DNA of 53,796 nt from APNM01 sp040361335 (GTDB lineage Bacteria; Pseudomonadota; Gammaproteobacteria; Nevskiales; Salinisphaeraceae), in NCBI RefSeq assembly GCF_040361335.1, contig NZ_APNM01000021.1, positions 1-53,796 of the forward strand, read 5' to 3'. Below, piece by piece: positions 24,676 to 34,106 of the stretch (its first letter is position 1; each line of letters starts with the position of its first letter). Below the pieces are notes generated by a model. The model saw only the letters and a list, made by a program, of their open reading frames with translations. It did no database searches and was not told the origin of the DNA. A program made the translations under genes and the position numbers.

Positions 24676-26589
24676 TCAGCGGTCCAGGTTGTCGACTTCG
24701 AGCGGCGGCGGATCGTCCGCCGGTTCGAAGCCCAGCACCCGGCCGTAGAAGGCGAGCTCGGACGCGATCGCCGTGCGTACGTTGGCGGCGTCGCGGAAGC
24801 CGTGGCGTTCGCCCGGAAAGGCGATGTGCGCCACCGGCACACCGCGTTCGCGCAGGGCACCGGCCATGGCCTCGGCCTGATCGGGCGGTACCACCTTGTC
24901 CTTCTCCCCCTGCAGGAACAGCACCGGGCAGCTCACGCGATCGGCATGGTTCAGCGGTGAACGTTCCCGTAAAAGGTCTGGATCGTCGCCGATCAGGCGA
25001 CGAAGATAACGCGATTCGAACTTGTGGGTGCTGGCCATCAACCGTTCCAGGTCGCCGATGCCATAGTAGCTGGCGCCCGCCGCCGCCAGGTCGGTGAAGG
25101 CGAGCACACAGAGCACGGTGTAGCCGCCGGCGCTGGAGCCGCTGATCACGACGCGATCGGGATCGATGTCGCCGCGCGCGGCCAGGTGACGCGCCCCGTG
25201 CACGCAGTCGGCGACGTCGGCCACGCCCCAGGCGCCGTAGAGCTTCTGCCGGTAGGCACGACCGTAGCCGGTGCTTCCGCGGTAATTGACGTCGAGCACC
25301 GCGAAACCGCGCGAGGTCCAGAACTGGATCCGTGGATCGAGCGCGGTGCCGGTGGCGCCCGTGGGACCGCCGTGGCACTTGATCAGCAGCGGGGGACGCT
25401 CGTCGGCCGGACCGGCATAGTCGGCGCTGCGCGGCGGGTAATACAGGGCATGGGCGGTATCGCCGTCGGCCGTGGGATAGCTCAGGGACTCGGGCGTGGA
25501 GACGGCCGCCGCCGGCAGGGAGCGGTCGGTCGAGGCCCGGAGACGCTGCAGGTCCGTGCCGTCGGCGGCGAGGGTGCACAGCGTCGGCGCCTCGGACGGG
25601 GAAGCGCCGATGAAGGCCAGACGGCCGCTTCCGACCCGCAACTGATCGAACTGGGTGAAGGGCAGGTCGAACGTCGCGAGTGCGCCGCTCGCGCGGTCCA
25701 CCCGCACCAGGGACCAGCGCCCGTCGCGGGTCATGAGCGCGAACAGGGTGCCGTCGTCGTCGAAGGCGTAGGTGCTCTGCCCGAATACCCACTGCGGCAG
25801 GCCGAACTCCGTGGTCTCGCGGGTGACGGGCACCAGCGAGTCGCCCTCGACGCGCTGGATGTTCCACCAGCCGTCGCGGTCGGAGACCACGTGCAAGCCG
25901 CCGTCGGGCGCGAACACCGGCGCGAACAGGGACTCGCCGGGGCCGCCCGCGATACGCCGGGGCTTGTCGTGGTCGCCGTCCGCGTCCAGCGCGACCTGCC
26001 AGAGTTCGGTGGCGTCCCAGGGCATGTCCGGATGATCCCAGGCCAGCCAGACCAGCCGGTCGCCCGCGGGGGACAGGCGCGGGCTGGCATAGAAATCGCG
26101 CCCGCCGTGAATCTCGCGGACGACGCCGTCAGCGGCGATCGATACCAGGGAGGCCCGTGGCTCGCCCTCGCCGCCGGCATCCTCGCGCACCGCGAACAGC
26201 CGCTCCCGCGCCCGGTCGACCTGGAGGTCGGCGAAGGCGACGCCGGGTCGCGCCCCGGTCACGTCGAGGATGCGCCCGTCCCGCTCGCGGCGCCGGATCG
26301 CCTGGTCGGCCGCGTCCACGAACCAGAGCCGGCCGTCGGCCGCGGCGAACGCCCCGCCGCCGTATTCGTGCACCGTCGAGCGGACGTCGCGGCCCGGCAG
26401 CAGATCCGTGGCACCGCCGTCGCCGTCCGGGCACGCGACGGTACTGCGCCCGCCCTCGGCGGGCCGGCCCTCCAGCCAATACAGGTCGCCGCCGTCCAGC
26501 GCGACCTGGCCGAGTTTGCGGCCCGCGCCGGCGAGGGCGTCGGGGTCGACCGGCGAGGGCCAGGTGCCGTAGGGACGCGTTCGGGTCAT
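24676..26589 (-). CDS. S9 family (prolyl oligopeptidase-like) serine peptidase
   Basis: Predicted cytoplasmic acylaminoacyl/oligopeptidase. The start ATG 26589 (MTRTRPYGTWPSP) gives 637 residues. An N-terminal beta-propeller (about 20-380) carries repeated WD-like blades such as VVSDRDGWWNIQRV. A C-terminal alpha/beta-hydrolase follows with KCHGGPTGATG, DVNYRGSTGYGRAY, GSSAGGYT (Ser486), GEKDKVVPPDQ (Asp564) and FPGERHGFRD (His596). There is no signal peptide. It overlaps the preceding NRDE gene by 4 bases. The substrate is unknown; its presence in the tamAB run may be only positional. Confidence 0.92.
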   Translation of the reverse strand: MTRTRPYGTWPSPVDPDALAGAGRKLGQVALDGGDLYWLEGRPAEGGRSTVACPDGDGGATDLLPGRDVRSTVHEYGGGAFAAADGRLWFVDAADQAIRRRERDGRILDVTGARPGVAFADLQVDRARERLFAVREDAGGEGEPRASLVSIAADGVVREIHGGRDFYASPRLSPAGDRLVWLAWDHPDMPWDATELWQVALDADGDHDKPRRIAGGPGESLFAPVFAPDGGLHVVSDRDGWWNIQRVEGDSLVPVTRETTEFGLPQWVFGQSTYAFDDDGTLFALMTRDGRWSLVRVDRASGALATFDLPFTQFDQLRVGSGRLAFIGASPSEAPTLCTLAADGTDLQRLRASTDRSLPAAAVSTPESLSYPTADGDTAHALYYPPRSADYAGPADERPPLLIKCHGGPTGATGTALDPRIQFWTSRGFAVLDVNYRGSTGYGRAYRQKLYGAWGVADVADCVHGARHLAARGDIDPDRVVISGSSAGGYTVLCVLAFTDLAAAGASYYGIGDLERLMASTHKFESRYLRRLIGDDPDLLRERSPLNHADRVSCPVLFLQGEKDKVVPPDQAEAMAGALRERGVPVAHIAFPGERHGFRDAANVRTAIASELAFYGRVLGFEPADDPPPLEVDNLDR

Positions 26590-27356
26590 ACCTGCCTCCG
26601 GGTCAGGGTCCGGTCGACGGTGTGCAGCGCGACCCCGTCCGGACCGAAGCCGCGCTCGACCAGCCGCACCGAGTCCGCGTCCCGCAGCACCACCGTCGCC
26701 GCGCGGGTACCGTATTGACGGCCGCGGATGAAGATCGGCGACAAGGCGCGCTCCGTGACGGTATCGACCCCCGTGTCCGGGAGATCGCCGTCCGGCGCCT
26801 CGGTCTCGTCGTAGAGCAGCGCCTGCAAATCCCGAACCTCGATCTCGTCGTGGGCGAGGACGTCGCCGAGCAGGCGCTCGGCCCGGCGGGTCTTGGGCCA
26901 GACGTCGCCGAACACGCCGTTCGACAACGCGTGTACGCCCGGCGGCACCGCCAGGATGCCGCGGTCGTCGCGGTTGCCGACGTAATACAGGCCCTCGCGA
27001 TCGCCGGCCAGCAGGTTGAAGGCGCCGTAATCGAAGCGTTTCGGCAGCAAGTCGTCGCAGAAGGCGCGGGCACCGGCCTCGCCGGCCAGGAAGTCGGCGA
27101 CCAGGGCACCGCGCGAGAGCTGGCCGGCTCGTGGCGGATCGGGTTCGCGCACGTTGGTCACGGCGGCGAAGCGGCCGTCCGGGGTCACGCCGCACCAGGT
27201 ACCGCCCGCGGAACCGTCGCGGCCGGCGAACACCCGCGGCGCGTCCGGCCAGGCGTGGGCCGCCTCGGTCGGGCGGGCATGGAATTCGTCACGGTTGGCC
27301 GCGACCACCAGATCGTAACGGGGGTGGGCGCGCCAGGCGAAAGCGATCAAGCACAT
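26586..27356 (-). CDS. NRDE/TANGO2-family protein
   Basis: Family member with an N-terminal-nucleophile-like start, MCLIAFAWRAHPRYDL, followed by the diagnostic AANRDEFHARPTEAAHAW. GTWCGVTPDGRFAAVTNVREP, FNLLAGDREGLYYVGNRD and LSNGVFGDVWPKT come after. The start at 27356 is preferred over ATG 27368, which would add MTRT, because the family begins MC. The length is 256 residues. TANGO2 relatives are implicated in haem or lipid metabolism, but the biochemical role is unresolved. It heads the run NRDE-S9-tamA-tamB. Confidence 0.9.
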   Translation of the reverse strand: MCLIAFAWRAHPRYDLVVAANRDEFHARPTEAAHAWPDAPRVFAGRDGSAGGTWCGVTPDGRFAAVTNVREPDPPRAGQLSRGALVADFLAGEAGARAFCDDLLPKRFDYGAFNLLAGDREGLYYVGNRDDRGILAVPPGVHALSNGVFGDVWPKTRRAERLLGDVLAHDEIEVRDLQALLYDETEAPDGDLPDTGVDTVTERALSPIFIRGRQYGTRAATVVLRDADSVRLVERGFGPDGVALHTVDRTLTRRQV

Positions 27357-27537
27357 GGTTCGGGTCACCGGCTGTTGTCGATCGTCCGCCGCCGGCGTTC
27401 CGGCCCGGACGATCCTGTCCTCCGGATGCCAGTCTAGAGCGCTTCGCGTCCGGTTACTAAACGCCCGGCCGTTATGCTGCAGCGCACAGTAACCTTGCGT
27501 ACAATAGCGCGTTTATCCGAACGCGAAGGATGCGCAC

Positions 27538-28866
27538 ATGCCCGAGAACAGCCCGGCACAACACCATGTCGCCATCGTCGGCGGGGGCTTCGGCGGGCTG
27601 TTCGCGGCACAGGCCCTGGGACGCTCGGGTTACGACGTCACCCTGCTGGACAAGCGCAACTTCCACACGTTCCAGCCGCTGCTCTACCAGGTGGCCTCGG
27701 GCATGCTCACCACCGGCGATGTCTGCGTACCGCACCGGGTCCTGTTGCGCCGGCACAAGAATGTCCGGTGCCTGATGTCCACGGCGGTGGACGTGGATCC
27801 GGCGCGCCGCGTCCTGATCCACGAGCATGGCGAACTCGGTTACGACACCCTGATCGTGGCCACCGGCGTGAAGCATCACTACTTCGGCAACGACCACTGG
27901 GCCGAGAACGCCCCCGGCCTGAAGACCGTCGAGCACGCCCTGCGCATGCGCCGCGAGATCTTCTACGCCTTCGAACGCGCCGAAATGGAATCCGACCCCG
28001 AGGCGCGCCGGCGTTGGCTCACTTTCGTGGTGGTCGGCGGCGGCCCCACCGGCGTGGAACTGGCCGGCGCCATCGGCGAGCTGGCCCACCGCACCATGGT
28101 GGGCGATTTCCGCCGGATCGACTCGCGCGAGGCACGCATCCACTTGGTCGAGGGCGCCGACCGTATCCTGCCCGGCTATCCGCCGTCCCTGTCCCGGCGC
28201 GCCGAGCGCATGCTCAGCGAGCTGGGCGTGACGGTGCATACCCAGACCATGGTGGCGGACGTCGCCGAGGACCACGTGGTCATGCGGGGACCGGAGACCA
28301 GCGAACGCCTGGATGCCGAGACCGTGCTATGGGCGGCCGGCGTCCGCGCCTCGGCTTTCGGCGAGATCCTGGCGGCGCGCACCGACGCCGAGCTGGACCG
28401 CGGCGGCCGGGTCCGGGTCGAGCCCGACCTGTCGCTGCCGGGCCGGCCGGACATCTTCGTGATCGGCGACCTGGCGCGCTGCCGCGACGGCAAGGGCCGC
28501 GAGGTGCCGGGGCTGGCGCCCGCGGCGATCCAGCAGGGCGAGTACGTGGCGCGCCTGCTCAAGCGCCGCGCCCGCGGCCGGGACACCCGTCCATTCGTCT
28601 ATACCGACAAGGGCACCATGGCGGTGATCGGCCGCAACCGTGCGGTGGCCGACCTCAACTGGTTCAAGATATCCGGCTTCGGCGCCTGGCTGCTGTGGAT
28701 CTTCGTCCACATCTACGCCCTGATCGGCGGCGAGCGGCGCCTGCGCGTACTGACCCAGTGGATCTGGAAGTACTTCACCCGCCGCACCGGCGATCGCCTG
28801 ATCACCGGCCGCCCGCCCAAGACCAAGCGTCTCCTCAAGGAACGCGGCATCGACCACGCCGCCTGA
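27538..28866 (+). CDS. ndh: Type II NADH dehydrogenase
   Basis: Single-subunit FAD-containing NADH:quinone oxidoreductase on the inner membrane that does not pump protons. The 442-residue protein has two dinucleotide-binding motifs, AIVGGGFGGLFAAQAL (FAD, near residue 14) and VVVGGGPTGVELAGAI (NADH, near 165). KRNFHTFQPLLYQVAS, VLWAAGVRAS and the FAD-binding FVIGDLAR follow, with a C-terminal membrane-associating region (WFKISGFGAWLLWIFVHIYAL). TACAAT at 27500-27505 is a reasonable -10 upstream. An intrinsic terminator follows the gene. Confidence 0.94.
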   Translation: MPENSPAQHHVAIVGGGFGGLFAAQALGRSGYDVTLLDKRNFHTFQPLLYQVASGMLTTGDVCVPHRVLLRRHKNVRCLMSTAVDVDPARRVLIHEHGELGYDTLIVATGVKHHYFGNDHWAENAPGLKTVEHALRMRREIFYAFERAEMESDPEARRRWLTFVVVGGGPTGVELAGAIGELAHRTMVGDFRRIDSREARIHLVEGADRILPGYPPSLSRRAERMLSELGVTVHTQTMVADVAEDHVVMRGPETSERLDAETVLWAAGVRASAFGEILAARTDAELDRGGRVRVEPDLSLPGRPDIFVIGDLARCRDGKGREVPGLAPAAIQQGEYVARLLKRRARGRDTRPFVYTDKGTMAVIGRNRAVADLNWFKISGFGAWLLWIFVHIYALIGGERRLRVLTQWIWKYFTRRTGDRLITGRPPKTKRLLKERGIDHAA

Positions 28867-28908
28867 AGCCCGCATATCCCGTGGGTCTCACGGAATCTTC
28901 GGGCTTTT
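28866..28908 (+). terminator. Intrinsic terminator of ndh
   Basis: A two-part stem is formed by AAGCCCG (28866-28872) with CGGGCTT (28900-28906) and an inner CCGTG/CACGG. It is followed by TT to complete a TTTT run. It starts one base after the ndh stop codon and separates ndh from the convergent DUF4870 gene. Confidence 0.75.
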
Positions 28909-29264
28909 CAGGTGATCAGCCGTAGGGTGTAGGGGTAGCGGTAACGCTCGCCCTTGCTCGCGGCGACGGCGGCGAGGATGGTCACGATCAACCAGTAGAT
29001 GCCGAGCGCGATAATCAGCAGGAAGCCGATCAGAACCGCCATCAGGGCGGCGCAGACCAGCGCCGCCAGGGTCATCGTGATCTGGAAGTTGACCGCCTCC
29101 CGGCCCTGGTCGTCCACGAAGGGATTGCCTTCGCGCTTGAGCAGCCAGAGCACCAGCGGTCCCAGGATGTTGCCGAAGGGCACGACCAGGCCCAGGAATC
29201 CCAGCAGGTGGCAACCGACCGCGAGGTTGCGCTGGGTCTCGTCGACGGCTTCGTCCGGATTCAT
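28908..29264 (-). CDS. DUF4870 (Tic20-like) membrane protein
   Basis: Small inner-membrane protein of unknown function. The 118-residue product begins MNPDEAVDETQRNLAVGCHL. It shows the family pattern of three or four hydrophobic helices (LGFLGLVVPFGNILGPLVLW; ALVCAALMAVLIGFLLII; YWLIVTILAAVAA) with the conserved VDDQGREAVNFQI between them, ending with RYPYTLRLIT. It sits between the ndh terminator and ntrC with 62 bases to the latter, so it may receive read-through from ntrBC. No function is proposed. Confidence 0.85.
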   Translation of the reverse strand: MNPDEAVDETQRNLAVGCHLLGFLGLVVPFGNILGPLVLWLLKREGNPFVDDQGREAVNFQITMTLAALVCAALMAVLIGFLLIIALGIYWLIVTILAAVAASKGERYRYPYTLRLIT

Positions 29265-29326
29265 GGCGCGCTCCCGATGTGACCGCGACCATTATGGCGT
29301 TGCCGACGCCGGGGGACCAGCGCCGC

Positions 29327-30760
29327 TCAGATGTCCATCGCCAGTTCCTTGATCTTGCGGGTCAGGGTATTGCGCCCCCAGCCCAGCAGGCGTGCCGCTT
29401 CCTGTCGGTGACCGCCCGAATGGGCCAGGGCGGTGCGGATCAGGACCCGCTCGAAGCGCGGCAATGCCTCGTCGAGAATGTGCTGCCCGCCCTCGGCGAG
29501 GGCGCGCTCGGCCCAGCGCGCGAGCTGCTGGTCCCATTCGACGGCCTGCGTCACGCTGGTGCCGCCCGAGGGCGCGGTGGGATCGGCGGCCTCCCCCGGA
29601 TCGCGGCCCCGCAGTTCCGCCGGCAGGTCTTCGATCAGGACCTCGGCCCCCGGCGCCATCACGGTGAGCCAGCGGCACAGGTTCTCCAACTGCCGGACGT
29701 TGCCGGGCCAGTCCAGGGTCGCGAGGTAATCCGTGACGTCCGGATGCAGCCGCTTGCCGTCCATCTGCAGCTCGCGCGCGGCCCGCGCCAGGAAGTGCCG
29801 CAACAATAGCGGCACGTCCTCGCGGCGCTCGCGCAGCGGCGGCACCCGCAGCCGGATGACGTTCAACCGGTGGTAGAGATCCTCGCGGAATTCGCCCTTG
29901 GCCACCGCCGATTCCAGGTCCTGGTTGGTGGCGGCGATGATGCGCACGTTCACCGTCAAGGGCGTGGTGCCGCCGACCCGATAGAACTGACCGTCCGACA
30001 ACACCCGCAGCAGGCGGGTCTGCAATTCCGGCGGCATGTCGCCGATCTCGTCCAGGAACAGGGTGCCGCCGTCGGCCTGCTCGAACCGGCCGCGACGCTG
30101 GGCCTGGGCACCGGTGAACGCGCCCTTTTCGTGACCGAAGAACTCCGATTCCATCAGGTCCTTGGGGATGGCGGCGGTGTTCACCGCGATGAACGGCTTG
30201 CTGGCCCGCGGGCTGTGCTCGTGCAGCGCGCGCGCCACCAGTTCCTTGCCGGTGCCGGACTCGCCCGTGATCAGGACGGTGATGTGCGAGGCCGACAGGC
30301 GCCCGATCGCGCGGAAAACCTCCTGCATCGCCGGCGCCTCGCCGATGATGGCGGTGCCGGCCTCGCCGTTCCCCGACTCCGAGCGGCGCTCGCCGCGCAG
30401 GTGGGCGGCGCGCCGCACGAGGTCCACCGCTTCGTCGAGGTCGAAGGGCTTGGGCAGGTACTCGAAGGCGCCGCCGCGATAGGCGGCGACCGCGCTGTCC
30501 AGGTCGGAATGCGCGGTCATGATGATGATGGGCAGCTTGGGGTGTGCGTCGCAGACGCGGTCCAGGAGGTCGAGCCCGGAGATGCCGGGCATGCGTATGT
30601 CGGTCAGCAGGACGTCGGGGGCCGACTCCTCCAGGGCGTCCAGCAGTTCCGCGCCGCCGGGAAAGCTGCGGGCCTGGATGCCGGCGCCGGTCAGGGCACG
30701 CTCCAGAACCCAGCGTATGGACGTGTCGTCGTCGACGACCCACGCCGTCAGTTCAGCCAT
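29327..30760 (-). CDS. ntrC: Nitrogen regulation response regulator NtrC (GlnG)
   Basis: Sigma-54-dependent enhancer-binding activator of nitrogen assimilation genes. The 477-residue protein has a receiver domain with phosphoacceptor Asp54 in LLTDIRMPG and conserved Lys in YLPKPF. The AAA+ domain carries Walker A GESGTGKE at 166-173, the sigma-54-contacting GAFTGA at 213-218 and a GGTLFLDEIGDMP Walker B. The Fis-type helix-turn-helix comprises GGHRQEAARLLGWGRNTLTRKI. It overlaps ntrB by 8 bases. Its likely targets in this window are the glnA promoter and the site before ntrB. Confidence 0.97.
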   Translation of the reverse strand: MAELTAWVVDDDTSIRWVLERALTGAGIQARSFPGGAELLDALEESAPDVLLTDIRMPGISGLDLLDRVCDAHPKLPIIIMTAHSDLDSAVAAYRGGAFEYLPKPFDLDEAVDLVRRAAHLRGERRSESGNGEAGTAIIGEAPAMQEVFRAIGRLSASHITVLITGESGTGKELVARALHEHSPRASKPFIAVNTAAIPKDLMESEFFGHEKGAFTGAQAQRRGRFEQADGGTLFLDEIGDMPPELQTRLLRVLSDGQFYRVGGTTPLTVNVRIIAATNQDLESAVAKGEFREDLYHRLNVIRLRVPPLRERREDVPLLLRHFLARAARELQMDGKRLHPDVTDYLATLDWPGNVRQLENLCRWLTVMAPGAEVLIEDLPAELRGRDPGEAADPTAPSGGTSVTQAVEWDQQLARWAERALAEGGQHILDEALPRFERVLIRTALAHSGGHRQEAARLLGWGRNTLTRKIKELAMDI

Positions 30761-31850
30761 TGTCAGATTCCTCGCTCTCGCCGCCGTCGAGGGGCAGAAA
30801 TACCGAAAATCGCGTCTCGCCCGGCTTGCTGTCGCACTCGATCAACCCGCCGTGCAGGTGCACCAGGTACTGCGCGATCGGCAGACCCATGCCGGTACCG
30901 TCGGCACGCGAGGTGACCATGGGGTGGAATATCTTGGGCAGCAGTTCCTCGGGGATGCCGGGACCGTCGTCGATCACGTCGACCCGGATGACCAACCGGT
31001 GCTGGCGGCCGCCGATGGTGAACAGGCGCTGGCTCCGGGTACACAGCGTGACGTGGCCGGAACCGTCTACCGCTTGACCGGCGTTGCCCACCAGATTGAA
31101 GAAGACCTGGATCATCTGCTCGCGGTCGGCCCGGATCTCGGGCAGGCTCGGGTCGTAGTCGCGGAGCAGGTGGACGCCCTGGGGCAGGTCGGCTTCCAGG
31201 AGCTGGCGCACGTGTTCCAGCGCCTCGTGGATATTCAGCGGCGCCTTTTGCGGCGGGCGCCGCGGCCCGAGCATCCCGTCGACCAGATTCTGTAGCCGGT
31301 CGGCCTCGCGGATGATGATATCGGTGTACTCGTGCGCGGCGGGATCGGCGAATTCGCGGGCCAACAATTGCGCCGCCCCGCGCAGCCCGCCCAGGGGATT
31401 CTTGATCTCGTGCGCCAGCCCCCGGAGCATCTCGCGGTTGGCGAGATTCTGCGCCCGCATCTGGTCCTCGCGCGAAATCCGGAGCTGCCGGTCCAGGGAA
31501 AGCAGTTCCAGCAGCAGTGCCGGATCGCCGTTGCGGTTGGTGAACGGCGTGGCGCTGCAATCGACGGTGATCGGTTCGCCGCCCGAATGCTTGAGCTTGA
31601 GCTCACGCTTGGTATAGGCGGCGCCGTCGGCCAGGGCCTGTTGGAAATGACGCTGCTGGCCGGCGAGATGCGGCAACACCTTGTCGAGGCGCTCGCCGCG
31701 ACAGTGCCGCGCACTCACCCCGAACAGGATTTCACTGGCCGGATTGATATAGCCGACGCACAGGTCGCGGTCCAGGCAGACCACGGCCGTGGTCATGTTG
31801 TCGAGAACGGTGTCGGGGCGCACCCCGTTCTGTGGCGGACGACGGTTCAT
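30753..31850 (-). CDS. ntrB: Nitrogen regulation sensor kinase/phosphatase NtrB (GlnL)
   Basis: Cytoplasmic histidine kinase controlled by PII, phosphorylating NtrC under nitrogen limitation. The 365-residue protein has an N-terminal PAS domain (about 10-125, VVCLDRDLCVGYINPASEIL). The H-box is LAHEIKNPLGGLRGA with His147, followed by the N-box VFFNLVGNAGQAV and the G boxes DDGPGIP and GTGMGLPIAQYL. No transmembrane segment is seen, as usual. The ATG at 31850 lies 46 bases downstream of a near-perfect NtrC-type palindrome, which suggests autoregulation separate from glnA. Confidence 0.97.
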   Translation of the reverse strand: MNRRPPQNGVRPDTVLDNMTTAVVCLDRDLCVGYINPASEILFGVSARHCRGERLDKVLPHLAGQQRHFQQALADGAAYTKRELKLKHSGGEPITVDCSATPFTNRNGDPALLLELLSLDRQLRISREDQMRAQNLANREMLRGLAHEIKNPLGGLRGAAQLLAREFADPAAHEYTDIIIREADRLQNLVDGMLGPRRPPQKAPLNIHEALEHVRQLLEADLPQGVHLLRDYDPSLPEIRADREQMIQVFFNLVGNAGQAVDGSGHVTLCTRSQRLFTIGGRQHRLVIRVDVIDDGPGIPEELLPKIFHPMVTSRADGTGMGLPIAQYLVHLHGGLIECDSKPGETRFSVFLPLDGGESEESDNG

Positions 31851-31895
31851 ACCTTTTTTCGGTGCAAGAGTCGCGCCAGCGATTGTAGCGCGTCA

Positions 31896-31912
31896 CGCAC
31901 CATATTGGTGCA
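31896..31912. promoter_or_regulatory. NtrC binding site before ntrBC
   Basis: CGCACCATATTGGTGCA matches the NtrC consensus TGCACCA-N3-TGGTGCA at 13 of 14 defined positions. Its centre is about 54 bases upstream of the ntrB start, overlapping where a promoter should lie, so it probably mediates autorepression as at glnLp in enterics. The site is seen; occupancy is inferred. Confidence 0.8.
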
Positions 31913-31921
31913 AACGAGTCG

Positions 31922-32530
31922 TCAGGGGTTGCCGCCGGCTCCGGGTCTGGGGGCCGCGGGCGCACCCTGTACGCCCCCGCTGCCGGGGGCGGTCGGTGCG
32001 CCCGAATCCGACTCGGAGGTCGGCGACAGGCTGGAAGGCGGCCGCATGTAGAAGGTCACGGCCTCGCTGCGGGCGATCTCCTCGCCGCCCTCGCGTATGG
32101 CCACGCTCACGCGATGCTCGCCGCGCGGCACGCCCTGGAGCTGGACGCTCGGGCGGCGTGTCGGATCGAGGGCGGGCCGACCGTCCAGGTAATAGATCAG
32201 GACCCGGCCGCTGGCGAGTTCGCCGGACAATCCCACCGACACCGGCACCAGGCCGCGGGGATCGCGGAAGGTCTCGTCCGCGCGCGGACGTTCGATGCGT
32301 ACCCCGACGGCGGCCGCCCCGGACGAACTCTCGCCCTCGTTTCCGGCGGTTCCGCGGATGCTGTCCATCCGCTGCAGCTCCGGCAGCCGGACCCGCTCGG
32401 CCTCGCCCCGGGAACGATCGCTGTAGTGGACCACGCCGTCCTCGTCGACCCAGCGGTAGACGTCCTGGGCATGAGCCTGGGCGGCCATCAGGACGAGCAG
32501 GAGCAGAAGCATGTAGGGGGGCATCCGCAT
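31922..32530 (-). CDS. Secreted DUF4124-domain protein between glnA and ntrB
   Basis: Function unknown. The start ATG 32530 gives 202 residues beginning with a clear signal peptide (MLLLLLVLMAAQAHA). The DUF4124 motif follows (DVYRWVDEDGVVHYSDRSR), then a fibronectin-like beta-sandwich stretch (RPRADETFRDPRGLVPVSV) and a low-complexity Pro/Gly/Ala tail. A gene of this type between glnA and ntrB is a recurrent arrangement in Pseudomonas-like genomes, but a nitrogen role is unproven. The glnA terminator lies upstream, so it probably has its own weak promoter or depends on read-through. Confidence 0.85.
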   Translation of the reverse strand: MRMPPYMLLLLLVLMAAQAHAQDVYRWVDEDGVVHYSDRSRGEAERVRLPELQRMDSIRGTAGNEGESSSGAAAVGVRIERPRADETFRDPRGLVPVSVGLSGELASGRVLIYYLDGRPALDPTRRPSVQLQGVPRGEHRVSVAIREGGEEIARSEAVTFYMRPPSSLSPTSESDSGAPTAPGSGGVQGAPAAPRPGAGGNP

Positions 32531-32578
32531 GACCCCAACATAGCGCCGCCGTCCGGCTCGGACAAGCGTTTCGGGCAT

Positions 32579-32604
32579 AAAAAAGGCGCCCCTCTCGGGG
32601 CGCC
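32579..32604 (-). terminator. Intrinsic terminator of glnA
   Basis: On the minus strand an 8-base-pair stem GGCGCCCC/GGGGCGCC with a GAGA loop is followed by six T's. It is 25 bases beyond the glnA stop codon, a strong Rho-independent terminator that insulates the downstream DUF4124-ntrBC genes. Confidence 0.92.
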
Positions 32605-32628
32605 TCGGCGAGCGCGACCTGGGTCGCC

Positions 32629-34038
32629 TCAGATCGAGTAGTACATGTCGAACTCGACCGGGTGCGTGGTCATATGCAGACGCAGCACCTCCTCGGTCTT
32701 GAGGTCGATGTAGCCGTCGATCAGGTCGTCGCTGAACACGTCGCCGGCCTTGAGGAACTCGCGGTCGGCGGACAGGGCGTCCAGGGCTTCCTTGAGGGAC
32801 TGGGCCACGGTCGGGATGGCCTTCTCTTCCTCGGGCGGCAGGTCGTACAGATCCTTGTCCATGGCCTCGCCCGGATGGATCTTGTTCTTGATGCCGTCCA
32901 GGCCGGCCATCATCATCGCCGCGAAGGCGAGATAGGGGTTGGCCGTGGAGTCGGGGAAGCGGACCTCGATCCGGCGCGCCTTCGGGCTGGCGACCCACGG
33001 GATCCGGATCGACGCCGAGCGGTTGCGCGCGGAGTAGGCCAGCAGCACCGGCGCCTCGAAGCCCTTGACCAGACGCTTGTAGCTGTTGGTCGAGGCGTTG
33101 GCGAAGGCGTTGATCGCCTTGGCGTGCTTGATGATGCCGCCGATGTAGTACAGCGCGGTCTCGGACAGGCCGCCGTACTCGTCACCCGCGAACAGGTTCT
33201 TGCCGTCCTTGGACAGCGACTGGTGGACGTGCATGCCGGACCCGTTGTCGCCGACCAGCGGCTTGGGCATGAAGGTGGCGGTCTTGCCGAAGCTGTGGGC
33301 CACGTTGTGCACGCAGTACTTGTAGACCAGCATCTCGTCAGCCTTCTTCACCAGCGTGTTGAAGCGGGCGCCGATCTCGCCCTGGCCGGCCGTGCCCACC
33401 TCGTGGTGATGCACCTCGGTGACCAGACCCATCTCTTCCATCGCCAGGCACATGGCCGAGCGCAGGTCCTGGAAGGCGTCCACCGGCGGCACCGGGAAAT
33501 AGCCGCCCTTGATGCCCGGACGATGGCCCAGGTTGCCGCCCTCGTACAGGCGCTCGGAGTTCCAGTAGGCCTCCTCGGAGTCGACCGCGTAGCCGGCGCC
33601 GCGCATCTCGGTGTGCCAGTTCACCGAATCGAAGATGAAGAACTCGTTCTCCGGACCGAAGAAGGCGGTGTCGGCCACGCCCGTGGAGGCGAGGTAGGCC
33701 TCGGCGCGCTTGGCGATGGTGCGCGGATCGCGCTCGTAGCCCTGCAGCGTGTTCGGCTCCAGGACGTCGCAGCGCAGGATCAGGGTGGGCTCCTCGAAGA
33801 AGGGATCCATCACCGCCGTTTCGGTGTCCGGCATCAGGATCATGTCGGACTCGTTGATGCCCTTCCAACCGTCGATGGAGGAACCGTCGAACATCTTGCC
33901 CTCTTCGAGGGCCTCCTCGTCGATCGCGTGGGCGGGCAGCGTGACGTGCTGCTCCTTGCCGCGCGTGTCGCAGAAACGCAAGTCCACGAACTTGACGTCC
34001 CGCTCTTTGATCATCTTCAGTACGTCGGATTTCGACAT
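32629..34038 (-). CDS. glnA: Glutamine synthetase type I
   Basis: ATP-dependent ligase that makes glutamine from glutamate and ammonium; a cytoplasmic dodecamer. The 469-residue protein has the family signatures FDGSSIDGWKGINESDM, GPENEFFIFDSV, and KPLVGDNGSGMHVHQSL at the ATP site. The NRSASIRIP loop and the adenylylation site DLYDLPPEE with Tyr398 are also present, so activity should be controlled by GlnE. A strong ribosome binding site (AGGAGGG) precedes ATG 34038. Transcription should start from the sigma-54 promoter at 34107-34122 under NtrC control. A terminator closes the unit. Confidence 0.98.
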   Translation of the reverse strand: MSKSDVLKMIKERDVKFVDLRFCDTRGKEQHVTLPAHAIDEEALEEGKMFDGSSIDGWKGINESDMILMPDTETAVMDPFFEEPTLILRCDVLEPNTLQGYERDPRTIAKRAEAYLASTGVADTAFFGPENEFFIFDSVNWHTEMRGAGYAVDSEEAYWNSERLYEGGNLGHRPGIKGGYFPVPPVDAFQDLRSAMCLAMEEMGLVTEVHHHEVGTAGQGEIGARFNTLVKKADEMLVYKYCVHNVAHSFGKTATFMPKPLVGDNGSGMHVHQSLSKDGKNLFAGDEYGGLSETALYYIGGIIKHAKAINAFANASTNSYKRLVKGFEAPVLLAYSARNRSASIRIPWVASPKARRIEVRFPDSTANPYLAFAAMMMAGLDGIKNKIHPGEAMDKDLYDLPPEEEKAIPTVAQSLKEALDALSADREFLKAGDVFSDDLIDGYIDLKTEEVLRLHMTTHPVEFDMYYSI

Positions 34039-34106
34039 GGTCCCTCCTGATCGGAAACTGTTTTCGGGTGCGCCGGGTCACGCCCCGGCGATGCGGGCAC
34101 TATAAA

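Noticed and set aside
26157..27437. Arg/Pro-rich plus-strand frame opposite the NRDE and S9 genes
   Set aside because: Low-complexity shadow with no recognisable domain; both opposite genes are intact.
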